The position numbers and the translations under genes were made by a program. Below, in pieces: positions 7,301 to 13,584 of a stretch of 21,241 bases of DNA. Positions within the stretch are counted from its first letter, which is position 1. Each line of letters begins with the position of its first letter. A model generated the notes under the pieces. The model saw only the letters and a program-made list of their open reading frames with translations, ran no database searches and had not been told where the DNA came from. The stretch is from Nocardioidaceae bacterium. Its GTDB lineage: Bacteria; Actinomycetota; Actinomycetes; Propionibacteriales; Nocardioidaceae. The stretch spans positions 1 through 21,241 of the forward strand of contig JACCZI010000156.1 in the NCBI GenBank assembly GCA_013696015.1. The letters run 5' to 3'.

Positions 7301-8885
7301 TGACGCGCTGGGCGTCCCGGTGCCGATGGGCGTCCCCGATGCCTTTGTGATGCCGGTCGACGACCCCCTCGGAGATCTCGTCGCCCGCTACGCCCGTACG
7401 CATGGTCCGTTCGGCGTCGCCGCGGTCGCCGCGCGGTTCGGCCTGGGTGCCGCTGTGGCACACGACGCGCTGCGCCGCCTCGCCGCCGCCGGCCGGGTCA
7501 TGGCCGGTGAGTTCCGACCCGCCGGGACCGGGTCGGAGTGGTGTGACGCCGAGGTGCTGCGGCGGCTGCGACGCCGGTCACTGGCCGCCCTGCGGTCGGA
7601 GGTCGAGCCGGTCGAGCCGACCACGCTGGGACGGTTTCTGCCGGCCTGGCAGCACGTTGCCGGGACCCTGCGCGGCATTGACGGGGTCGTTGCGGTCGTC
7701 GAGCAGCTCGCTGGTTGCGCCGTACCCGCCTCGGCCCTCGAGCCGCTCGTGCTGGCCTCCCGCGTGCTGGGGTACAGCTCCGCCCTGCTCGACGAGCTCA
7801 CGGCGACCGGTGAGGTCGTCTGGGCCGGGCAGGGCGCGCTGCCGGGCAAGGACGGGTGGGTGTCGCTGCACCCGGCCGAGACGGCCCCGTTGACACTGCC
7901 CTCGTTCGGCGACCTCGAGCGCAGCGAGCTGCACGACGCTGTCCTCGAGACCCTCGGCGCTGGTGGTGCCTTCTTCTTCCGGCAGCTGTCGGACGCGGTT
8001 CGCTCGACCGACGACGCGCAGCTGCACGCCGTGCTGTGGGACCTGGTTTGGACCGGACGGTTGACCAACGACACCCTCGCGCCGCTGCGGGCGCTCACCA
8101 GGTCCGGGCCGTCGACACACCGCTCGCGCCGGCCACCACCGCGGGGTCGGGTGCGCGGTCGGGGGCTCGGAGTTCGAGGCGGTGCCGGACTACCCCGCCG
8201 CAGCGGTCCGCCGACGGCGGCGGGACGGTGGTCAGTGCTCCCCGAACCGGAGAGCGATGCCACGCGACGGGCGTACGCAAGCGCGGAGGTGCTGCTCGAC
8301 CGCTACGGCGTCGTCACCCGCGGCGCTGTGATGAGCGAGCGGATCAGCGGTGGCTTCGCCGCGGTCTACAAGGTGCTGAGCGGCTTCGAGGAGTCCGGAC
8401 GCTGCCGGCGGGGTTACTTCGTCGGCTCGCTCGGCGCGGCACAGTTCGCCACCAACGGCGCGGTGGACCGGCTGCGTTCGTTCGACACAGAGCCCGATCG
8501 CAGCGGCACCCGGGCGCTCACACTGGCGGCGACCGACCCTGCCAACCCCTACGGGGCCGCACTGGCGTGGCCCGAGCGACCGACCGCCGGCGGCAGCCGG
8601 GGACATCGACCCGGGCGCAAGGCGGGGGCACTGGTGGTGCTCGTCCACGGCGCTCTCGCCCTGTACGTCGAACGCGGTGGCCGCACCCTGTTGACCTTTA
8701 ACGACGAACCCGACGTCTTGCAACCGGCCGTTGACGCGTTGGCGCTCGCCGTGCGCGACGGTGCCCTCGGCCGCCTGACCGTGGAACGGGCCGACGGTCA
8801 GCACATCTTGAGCTCACCGCTGGCGCAGGCGCTGGAGTCGGCGGGCTTCCACGCCACCCCCCGGGGACTGCGACTGCGGTCGTGA
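4320..8885 (+). CDS. lhr: ATP-dependent DNA helicase Lhr (long, mycobacterial type)
   Basis: A 1521-residue superfamily 2 helicase, close to the ~1500 residues of other Lhr proteins. It is a 3'-to-5' DNA translocase and helicase of DNA repair, with a preference for RNA:DNA hybrids in the studied mycobacterial enzyme. RecA-like domain 1 has Q33, Walker A APTGSGKT (50-57), DEVH box (174-177) and SAT (209-211). Domain 2 has IVFANSRR (291-298), VVATSSLELGIDMG (370-383) and QRVGRAGH (402-409). The winged-helix and Lhr-specific core follow, then a long C-terminal region that is the family's extra domain. An Arg/Gly/Pro-rich linker (about 1261-1306) sits before the conserved AAGRWSVLP; the frame is intact across it. 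In mycobacteria lhr pairs with nei2; no glycosylase gene is present here. The next gene, clgR, is convergent, 12 bp away. Confidence 0.96.
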   Translation: MGTQQPADPVLDRFSAAARAWFTGSFPEPTPAQLGAWDAISTGSHALVVAPTGSGKTLAAFLWALDRLTTTEPPADPTRRCRVLYVSPLKALAVDVERNLRAPLVGIRQTAKRLGADVVDVAVGVRSGDTPALERRRLSTHPPDILITTPESLYLMLTSSARESLRGIDTVIVDEVHAVFGTKRGAHLAVSLERLDALLDAPAQRVGLSATVRPIDEVARFLGGGAAVRVVAPPAAKRWDLSVVVPVEDMSEIGTAAGHDQPDGDGARTMSIWPHVEKRIVDLVAQHRATIVFANSRRLAERLTARFNEIATERADAALPEPAVPALAMGQSGATQGAATVIARAHHGSVSKEQRALIEDDLKSGRLPCVVATSSLELGIDMGAVDLVVQVEAPPSVASGLQRVGRAGHQVGEVSRGVLFPKHRADLVNAAVSVERMRAGAIESLSMPANPLDVLAQHTVAAAAMEPLDVDTWFALVRRAAPFASLPRSAYDATLDLLSGRYPSDEFAELRPRVVWDRVAGTLVGRPGAQRLAVTSGGTIPDRGLFGVFLVGADTSRGSARVGELDEEMAYESRVGDVFALGATSWRIEDITHDRVLVSPAPGQPGRLPFWKGDAIGRPAELGAAVGRFVAELAAAPRDKALGRLRDAGLDQWAAANLVGFLTEQRESTGHVPTDRLLLVERVRDELGDWRILLHSPYGLQVHGPWALAVAARLRERTGVDAQAMASDDGIVVRLPETDAEPPGAEVFHFEPDEITDLVTAEVGGSALFASRFRECAARALLLPRRDPSRRSPLWQQRQRSAQLLEVARNYPSFPIVLEAVRECLQDVYDVPALTSLMRDVAARRITMAEVSTQTPSPFARSLLFGYVAAFLYEGDSPLAERRAAALSLDSTLLAELLGRAELRDLLDGDVVDEIEAELQRLTADRRARDAEGVADLLRMLGPLTTAELQARSAGRDDETVRWLESLTAARRTIAVSYAGQSWWAGVEDASRLRDALGVPVPMGVPDAFVMPVDDPLGDLVARYARTHGPFGVAAVAARFGLGAAVAHDALRRLAAAGRVMAGEFRPAGTGSEWCDAEVLRRLRRRSLAALRSEVEPVEPTTLGRFLPAWQHVAGTLRGIDGVVAVVEQLAGCAVPASALEPLVLASRVLGYSSALLDELTATGEVVWAGQGALPGKDGWVSLHPAETAPLTLPSFGDLERSELHDAVLETLGAGGAFFFRQLSDAVRSTDDAQLHAVLWDLVWTGRLTNDTLAPLRALTRSGPSTHRSRRPPPRGRVRGRGLGVRGGAGLPRRSGPPTAAGRWSVLPEPESDATRRAYASAEVLLDRYGVVTRGAVMSERISGGFAAVYKVLSGFEESGRCRRGYFVGSLGAAQFATNGAVDRLRSFDTEPDRSGTRALTLAATDPANPYGAALAWPERPTAGGSRGHRPGRKAGALVVLVHGALALYVERGGRTLLTFNDEPDVLQPAVDALALAVRDGALGRLTVERADGQHILSSPLAQALESAGFHATPRGLRLRS

Positions 8886-8897
8886 CGGAGGTCCGGC

Positions 8898-9218
8898 TCA
8901 GGCGGCGGCGACCACGTCGTTGATGGAGCCGGCGGCGCGCCCGACAGCGATCACCTCGGTGACCGCGGGACGCTCCTGCTCGAGCATCCTGTCACTGACC
9001 TCACGCAGAATCGAAGACAGCGGCACCTCGAGCGCCGCGCAGATCGCGGCCAGCAGCTCGGAGCTCGCCTCTTTCTGCCCACGCTCTACCTCGGAGATGT
9101 AGCCGAGGCTCACCCGGGCGTCCGCCGACACCTGCCGCAGCGTCCTGCCCTGGCGCATCCGCGTGGAGCGGAGCACGTCACCGATCAGCTGCCGGAGCAC
9201 GATCACGGTACCGATCAC
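8898..9218 (-). CDS. clgR: ClgR-type transcriptional regulator (XRE/Cro HTH)
   Basis: From GTG at 9218 the protein is 106 residues. The helix-turn-helix core lies at about residues 22-68: QGRTLRQVSADARVSLGYIS, EVERGQKEASSELLAAICAA, LEVPLSSIL. This is the signature of ClgR, the actinobacterial activator of clp protease and related genes. The open frame extends far upstream (to 9806), but that part is Arg/Pro-rich and unlike the family. GTG 9218 is chosen because AGAGGGGAGG (9232-9223) lies 4 bases upstream; GTGs at 9206 and 9200 are alternatives that would fit the usual N-terminus (VLRQLIGDVLR) better. The protein ends VVAAA; in Streptomyces ClgR is turned over by ClpP and terminal alanines matter for this, as I recall. 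It is convergent with lhr and downstream of cinA on the same strand. Confidence 0.9.
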   Translation of the reverse strand: MIGTVIVLRQLIGDVLRSTRMRQGRTLRQVSADARVSLGYISEVERGQKEASSELLAAICAALEVPLSSILREVSDRMLEQERPAVTEVIAVGRAAGSINDVVAAA

Positions 9219-9224
9219 GGTGCC
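9201..9224. repeat. 12-bp tandem duplication over the clgR start codon
   Basis: GATCACGGTACC (9201-9212) is followed at once by GATCACGGTGCC (9213-9224), 11 of 12 identical. On the coding (minus) strand each unit contains ACCGTGATC, so the duplication gives two GTG codons in frame (9218 and 9206) with nearly the same context. Confidence 0.75.
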
Positions 9225-9232
9225 TCCCCTCT
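9223..9232 (-). promoter_or_regulatory. Ribosome binding site of clgR
   Basis: AGAGGGGAGG on the minus strand ends 4 bases before GTG 9218 and 16 bases before GTG 9206. It therefore favours 9218 as the start although the N-terminus is then a few residues longer than typical. Confidence 0.6.
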
Positions 9233-9382
9233 GCGGCGGCGGACGTCGTCGGCGTCGACCGGTATACCCACGGTACCCGTCACACCGGACAGTCGTCAGG
9301 CACAACACCACTCGGGCGTGGTGGCTTCCCAGCGCACACGTCCACCGCTGTCTGCACCGCGGCGGGGTAATTCCGTCTGCCG

Positions 9383-9411
9383 CGAGTGGCGCACGTCGGT
9401 TGCGCCACTCG
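9383..9411. repeat. Perfect 11-bp inverted repeat between cinA and clgR
   Basis: CGAGTGGCGCA (9383-9393), a 7-base loop, then TGCGCCACTCG (9401-9411). The arms pair perfectly, and the stem could extend with flanking CCG/CGG after a one-base bulge. It lies 34 bases after the cinA stop and 165 bases before the clgR start. It could be a terminator for the cinA operon, though no T-run follows on the minus strand, or a regulator's operator upstream of clgR. The rest of the 226-base gap shows GGTATACC and GGTACC palindromes at 9261-9276 and no gene. Confidence 0.6.
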
Positions 9412-9444
9412 GCGGCGTGAGGCCAACAGGTCTGCGCCACAGGG

Positions 9445-9918
9445 TCAGCGCAGCGCGTCGAGCAGCAGGTCGAGGGCGCCGCGGACGGCTCCGGCGCGCA
9501 CCGCCGCCCGATCGCCTCGAACCCGCAGTCGGCGGGTGTCGCAGCCGCCCGGTCCGGCCACGGCGACGAAGACCAGTCCCACCGGTTTGCCCTCGACAGG
9601 GTCGGGCCCGGCGACCCCTGTTGTGGCGACTGCGAAGGAGCTCCCCAGGCGGCGGCGACCCCCAGTCGCCATCGCGGCTGCGGTCTCGGCGTCGACGGTG
9701 CCAACACGCGCCAACAGGTCCTCCGGCACACCGAGCAGCTCGGCCTTGAGGTCCGCCGAGTACGCGACGATCCCGCCGCGTACGACCTCGGACGCCCCCG
9801 GGACATCGACCAGGGTGGCGCACAGCAGCCCTGCCGTCAGCGACTCGGCCGTGCTCACCGTGGCGGTGTGGTCCCGCAGCGCGGCCACCACCTCGGTGGC
9901 GGCCAGCGTCGCGGTCAC
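9445..9918 (-). CDS. cinA: CinA C-terminal domain protein / nicotinamide-nucleotide amidase (PncC)
   Basis: A 157-residue stand-alone CinA C-terminal domain, the usual size of PncC. This family deamidates nicotinamide mononucleotide to nicotinate mononucleotide in NAD salvage. Family motifs are clear: STAESLTAGLL near residues 23-33, GGIVAYSADLKAELLGV near 48-64, and TTGVAGPDPVEGKPVGLVFV near 98-117. GTG 9918 is chosen because it overlaps the pgsA stop as GTGA and gives the expected N-terminus; the longer open frame upstream is antisense-like Arg-rich filler inside pgsA. The pgsA-cinA pairing is widespread in Gram-positive bacteria. The N-terminal MoaB-like domain of full-length CinA is absent, which is normal for this form. 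Confidence 0.92.
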   Translation of the reverse strand: MTATLAATEVVAALRDHTATVSTAESLTAGLLCATLVDVPGASEVVRGGIVAYSADLKAELLGVPEDLLARVGTVDAETAAAMATGGRRRLGSSFAVATTGVAGPDPVEGKPVGLVFVAVAGPGGCDTRRLRVRGDRAAVRAGAVRGALDLLLDALR

Positions 9919-10493
9919 GAGTGCGCGGGCTCGCTCGCGCGTCGCATCGTCAGTGCCCGCACCACGTAGTCGACACCGGTGACCACGGTGGCGACCACGG
10001 CGACGCACATCACGGCAACCGCGACCCAGAACAGCGGCCCGGACAGCGGTGCGACGAACAGCGCCAGCGCCACCGTCTGCAGCACGGTCTTGAGCTTGCC
10101 GCCATGGCTCGCGGCTATCACGCCGTGCCGCAGCACCCAGAAGCGCAGCAGCGTGATGCCGCCCTCGCGGATCAGCACGACCACCGTGACCCACCAGGGC
10201 AGCTCGCCGAGAATCGACAGTCCGACGAAGGCGGTACCCGTCAGCGCCTTGTCCGCGATCGGGTCGGCGAGCTTGCCGAAGTCGGTGACCAGCCCGCGGC
10301 GGCGCGCGATGTCACCGTCGAAGCGGTCGGTGACCGCGGCCAGCAGGAAGACAGCGCAGGCGAGGACGCGCCGCATGTCGGAAGTGCCGTCGTCGGCGAG
10401 CAGCAGCCAGCCGAAGACGGGCACGAGCACCAGCCGCAGCGCGGTCAGGGCGTTGGCGAGATTCCAGTTGCTCGGCGCCGGCGTGCGGGTCAC
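9915..10493 (-). CDS. pgsA: CDP-diacylglycerol-glycerol-3-phosphate 3-phosphatidyltransferase (PgsA)
   Basis: A 192-residue membrane enzyme of the CDP-alcohol phosphatidyltransferase family. It has the full signature D-G-x2-A-R-x8-G-x3-D-x3-D at residues 59-81 (DGDIARRRGLVTDFGKLADP, then IAD), including all the metal and CDP ligands. Hydrophobic helices lie on both sides, near 20-32, 43-56, 83-96, 98-110, 135-150 and 155-172. The enzyme makes phosphatidylglycerol phosphate, first step to phosphatidylglycerol and cardiolipin, at the inner membrane. Start GTG 10493 overlaps the rimO stop (GTGA) and its own stop overlaps the cinA start the same way. A paralogue specific for inositol phosphate shares the signature, but linkage to cinA and rimO favours PgsA. 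Confidence 0.92.
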   Translation of the reverse strand: MTRTPAPSNWNLANALTALRLVLVPVFGWLLLADDGTSDMRRVLACAVFLLAAVTDRFDGDIARRRGLVTDFGKLADPIADKALTGTAFVGLSILGELPWWVTVVVLIREGGITLLRFWVLRHGVIAASHGGKLKTVLQTVALALFVAPLSGPLFWVAVAVMCVAVVATVVTGVDYVVRALTMRRASEPAHS

Positions 10494-11983
10494 GCGGCGC
10501 CCCGCGCGCCCGCCACGACGGCGTCGGCGACGAGATCTGCACCCGAGTGGGAGCACACGACGGCAGGTACGAGGTCACCGACCTCGACGTCCGACGACAC
10601 GTCGCGCAGTCGTACGATGCCGTCAACATCGGGTCCCTGGTGCGCGGCCCGGCCCTCGACCCAGCTGCCGTCCCGCCGCTCGACCAGCACCGACACGACC
10701 TCGCCGTGACGAGCCGCGGCCCGCTGGTCGACAAGGTCGTCGACCAGGCGGCTGACACCATCGACGCGTGCGGCGACCTCCTCCTCGTCGAGCTTGCCGG
10801 GCAGCTTCGCCGCCGCAGTGCCGTCCTCGTCGGAGTAGCCGAAGACCCCTACCACGTCCAGCTCGGCGGCAGCGAGGAAGTCGGTCAGCACGCTCACGTC
10901 CGCCTCTGTCTCGCCGGGGAACCCCACGATGACGTTGCTGCGGATGCCGGCATCGGGGGCGAGTGCCCGCACCGACGCGAGCAGGTCCAAGAACCGCTCG
11001 GCATCGCCGAAGCGTCGCATCCGCCGCAGGACCGGTGCGGAGGCGTGCTGGAAGGACAGGTCGAAGTAGGCGGCGACGCCCGGCGTGGTCGCGATCGCCT
11101 CGATCAGGCCGGGGCGGATCTCGGCCGGCTGCAGGTAGGACACCCGGACCCGCGTAATGCCGTCCACCGCAGCCAGCTCGGGCAGCAGGGCCTCGAGCAG
11201 CCGCAGGTCACCGAGGTCCTTGCCGTACGACGTCGAGTTCTCGCTGACGCAGAACAGCTCCCGGACCCCCTGGGCGGCGAGCCAGCGAGCGTCGGCGAGC
11301 ACCTCACCGGGCGGCCGCGACACGAACGACCCGCGAAAGGACGGGATCGCGCAGAACGTGCACCGCCTGTCGCACCCGGATGCCAGCTTCAGCGGCGCGA
11401 GCGGACCGGAGTCGAGCCGCCGGCGTACGGTCGGGGGTCCTGATGCAGGCGCGAGACCGGGCGGTAGGTCCGGCGGGGCGGCGCGGTGCCCGGGCACAGC
11501 GACGGGGGCTGTCAGCCGTGCCAGCGGCGTGATCGGCAGCAGCGCCCGCCGGTCGCTCGGAGTGTGCGAGACGTGCGGTGTGCCCGCCAGAACCGACCGC
11601 AGCCGACTCGCGATGTCGGGGTAGTCGTCGAAGCCCAGCACCGCATCCGCCTCGGGCAGCGCATCGGCCAGCTCGCTGCCGTAACGCTGCGCCAGGCACC
11701 CGACCGCGACGACGGCCTGCGGACCCGACGCTCCCTTCAGGTCGGCGGCCGCGAGCAAAGTGTCGACCGAGTCCTTCTTGGCCGTCGTGACGAATCCGCA
11801 GGTGTTGACCAGGACGGCCGAGGCCGCGGCCGGGTCGTCGACGAGCTCGAAGCCACCGGCGTCCAACCGGGCGGCCAGCTCCTCGGAGTCCACCTCGTTG
11901 CGGGCACATCCCAAGGTGACCAGCGCGGCTCGGGGTCGGGTCGCCGGCGCCAAGGAGGCGGCGGACGAGGTGGGCCTGGTCAT
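10490..11983 (-). CDS. rimO: Ribosomal protein S12 methylthiotransferase RimO
   Basis: A radical SAM enzyme, 497 residues from ATG 11983, that adds a methylthio group to a conserved aspartate of ribosomal protein S12. The N-terminal MTTase domain has its three cluster cysteines, in TLGCARNEVDSE (C26), NTCGFV (C62) and VGCLAQRY (C96). The radical SAM triad CxxxCxxC is C204, C208 and C211 in SGCDRRCTFCAIPSFRG. The C-terminal ~65 residues form the TRAM domain. A Pro/Ala-rich insertion (about 160-190) separates the two cluster domains. RimO rather than the tRNA enzyme MiaB is supported by IPSFRG after the triad and by the ftsK-rimO-pgsA order. GTG 11989, two codons upstream, is an alternative start. 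No strong ribosome site is seen. Confidence 0.94.
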   Translation of the reverse strand: MTRPTSSAASLAPATRPRAALVTLGCARNEVDSEELAARLDAGGFELVDDPAAASAVLVNTCGFVTTAKKDSVDTLLAAADLKGASGPQAVVAVGCLAQRYGSELADALPEADAVLGFDDYPDIASRLRSVLAGTPHVSHTPSDRRALLPITPLARLTAPVAVPGHRAAPPDLPPGLAPASGPPTVRRRLDSGPLAPLKLASGCDRRCTFCAIPSFRGSFVSRPPGEVLADARWLAAQGVRELFCVSENSTSYGKDLGDLRLLEALLPELAAVDGITRVRVSYLQPAEIRPGLIEAIATTPGVAAYFDLSFQHASAPVLRRMRRFGDAERFLDLLASVRALAPDAGIRSNVIVGFPGETEADVSVLTDFLAAAELDVVGVFGYSDEDGTAAAKLPGKLDEEEVAARVDGVSRLVDDLVDQRAAARHGEVVSVLVERRDGSWVEGRAAHQGPDVDGIVRLRDVSSDVEVGDLVPAVVCSHSGADLVADAVVAGARGAA

Positions 11984-12033
11984 AACCACACCAGTATGGC
12001 CGAGCGGTGAACAGTTCTGGTCCGTCGAGGCGC

Positions 12034-13581
12034 TCAGCGGCTCCGGTCGCTGCCTAGCACGCGCTGGACGCTCTCCCCGGGCTCACCCAGCGGGCCTCGC
12101 GGGTGGCCGTTGAGGTTCGCCCGTACCACGCCGCCGTCCGCAGCGACCACAGTGGCCGATCCGGCCACCCGCACCGTGTGGGTCTTCCCGTCGGTCAGCG
12201 TGCCGTGCCACACCAGCTCACCGGCGTCATCGCGGACGGCGACCCTGCTGGCGCCGCCGTCGGCGGACAGCCGCAGCCGGTTGAGCGCAGACCCACCGAC
12301 CCCGGCGAAGCGGTCCGGTCCCAGGGTCGGCGGCGTCGGCCCGATGTTCGCGGAGGGTTCGGCATCGGGAGCCGACGCGTCCTGTCGCGTGTCGGTGACC
12401 AGTTTCGCTGCCCCCCACACGGCGGCGAGCACCAACACCACGCCGAGCAGCGCCGCCCAGTTGGGTCCACCGCTGGTCATCCGGAGCACCGGTGTCGGCC
12501 CGGTCCCCAGCTCGGCCTCGAAGACCCGACGCGCGTTGATCGGCGCGGAGGCGTAGCGCTCGTCGTACGCGGCGAGCAGCGGCACCGGGTCGAGACCGAG
12601 GACGCGGGCCAGCGCGCGAATGTGGCCGCGCGCGTAGAAGTCGCCGCCGCAGGGAACGAAGTCGTCCACCTCGATCGACTCGATCACGTGCGGCCGGATC
12701 CGGGTGCGGTCAGCGACCTGGTCGACGCTCAGCCGCAGCCGCTCGCGGCTCGCCGTCAGCTCCGGACCGATCACCGGCCGCTCGGCCGGCGCGGTGGGGT
12801 AGGGGTCGATGGGAGCGGCCGCGACCGCGGTCTCGGAGACTGCCGGACGTTCGTCCGTCGCAGTGGGTTCCAAGACCAGCCCCACCCGGCCGGACGTACC
12901 CCGCAGCGCCTTCGCCTCCGGCAACCCTGCCGGCTCGGGGCGCAACGCTAGAACCGCGACGGAGGCCGGCCCGTCCCGGCGCACGTCGGCCCGGACCGCG
13001 CGGCGCGCCGAGGGCTCCATGCCGGGAGCGGAGCCGGCCTGAACCAGCCGGGGCGGAGCCGCCGGGGTCGGCGAGTCGGCGGGCTCCACCATCTCGGCAG
13101 CGTGCCGCGGGAAAGGCCGCACCGGGTCGGCTGTGACCGGTGCGCCGAGCGTCCGCAACGAGGCTGGCAGATCCGCCGATGTGGCTCGGGCGCTGACGCC
13201 GTAGCGCAGCGACTGCACCTCACCTCCGGCCTGGATACGTAGCTTGCCGTCGCGCAGCATGCCCGCGCCACGGCCGATCTCGATCGTCTCGACCTCGTCC
13301 CACGGGGTGCCGGTCCAGGTGCGCCCGTGACGCAGCCGCAAACCCTGGGCGTCGGCCACGAGGCGCGGCGCCCGGGCGTCCCACCAGCAGGCGGCGTGGA
13401 CGACCGCGACCAGACCCAGGACGACGGCCATCAGCCAGCTGGGCCAGCTGCCGCCGTGGCTGGCCCGGTATGCGTACCCGGACGCCGCGGTCACGGCCGC
13501 CACCGCCACCAGTGCGTACAGCCCCCGGTTGCCGCGGATCTCGATGAGCTGCTCGTCCGCCACGTTGTCGTGCGTCACCAC
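12034..13581 (-). CDS. RodZ-like membrane HTH protein with extra N-terminal two-TM and possible PH-like module
   Basis: A 515-residue protein. The C-terminal half is RodZ-like: an HTH_25-type helix-turn-helix at about 272-340 (SRERLRLSVDQVADRTRIRP, later FYARGHIRALARVLGLDP), a membrane helix at about 375-393 (WAALLGVVLVLAAVWGAAKL) and an outer DUF4115-like beta domain at about 425-515. RodZ proteins link the cytoskeleton or wall machinery to the membrane in rod-shaped bacteria. The N-terminal half is unlike classical RodZ: two hydrophobic helices (about 20-38 and 47-65), then a segment of about 75 residues (70-145) with alternating strands and WDEVETIEIGRG, resembling a bacterial PH-like domain, then a long Pro/Ala linker. 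GTG 13581 lies 3 bases after the ftsK stop with GGGGGGAG upstream. GTG 13578 is an alternative. Confidence 0.82.
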   Translation of the reverse strand: MVTHDNVADEQLIEIRGNRGLYALVAVAAVTAASGYAYRASHGGSWPSWLMAVVLGLVAVVHAACWWDARAPRLVADAQGLRLRHGRTWTGTPWDEVETIEIGRGAGMLRDGKLRIQAGGEVQSLRYGVSARATSADLPASLRTLGAPVTADPVRPFPRHAAEMVEPADSPTPAAPPRLVQAGSAPGMEPSARRAVRADVRRDGPASVAVLALRPEPAGLPEAKALRGTSGRVGLVLEPTATDERPAVSETAVAAAPIDPYPTAPAERPVIGPELTASRERLRLSVDQVADRTRIRPHVIESIEVDDFVPCGGDFYARGHIRALARVLGLDPVPLLAAYDERYASAPINARRVFEAELGTGPTPVLRMTSGGPNWAALLGVVLVLAAVWGAAKLVTDTRQDASAPDAEPSANIGPTPPTLGPDRFAGVGGSALNRLRLSADGGASRVAVRDDAGELVWHGTLTDGKTHTVRVAGSATVVAADGGVVRANLNGHPRGPLGEPGESVQRVLGSDRSR

Positions 13582-13584
13582 TGC

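Noticed and set aside
8100..8240. Possible double frameshift in lhr at an Arg/Gly/Pro-rich stretch
   Set aside because: The stretch runs in frame from LTNDTLAPLRAL to SGPPTAAGRWSVLP, the same pattern as the variable linker in other Lhr proteins, so the gene is intact.
9219..9806. Long N-terminal extension of the clgR reading frame
   Set aside because: About 196 residues of Arg/Pro/Ser-rich filler that runs antisense-frame through cinA; a strong ribosome site precedes GTG 9218.
11990..12036. GTATGGCCGAGCGGTGAACAG-like segment resembling a tRNA-Ser/Leu D-arm
   Set aside because: No acceptor stem, anticodon arm or GTTCGAATC-type T-arm follows; it is the short gap between rimO and the RodZ-like gene. 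The GAACAGTTC in it is an odd 9-bp palindrome and lacks the 4-base gap of an SOS box.
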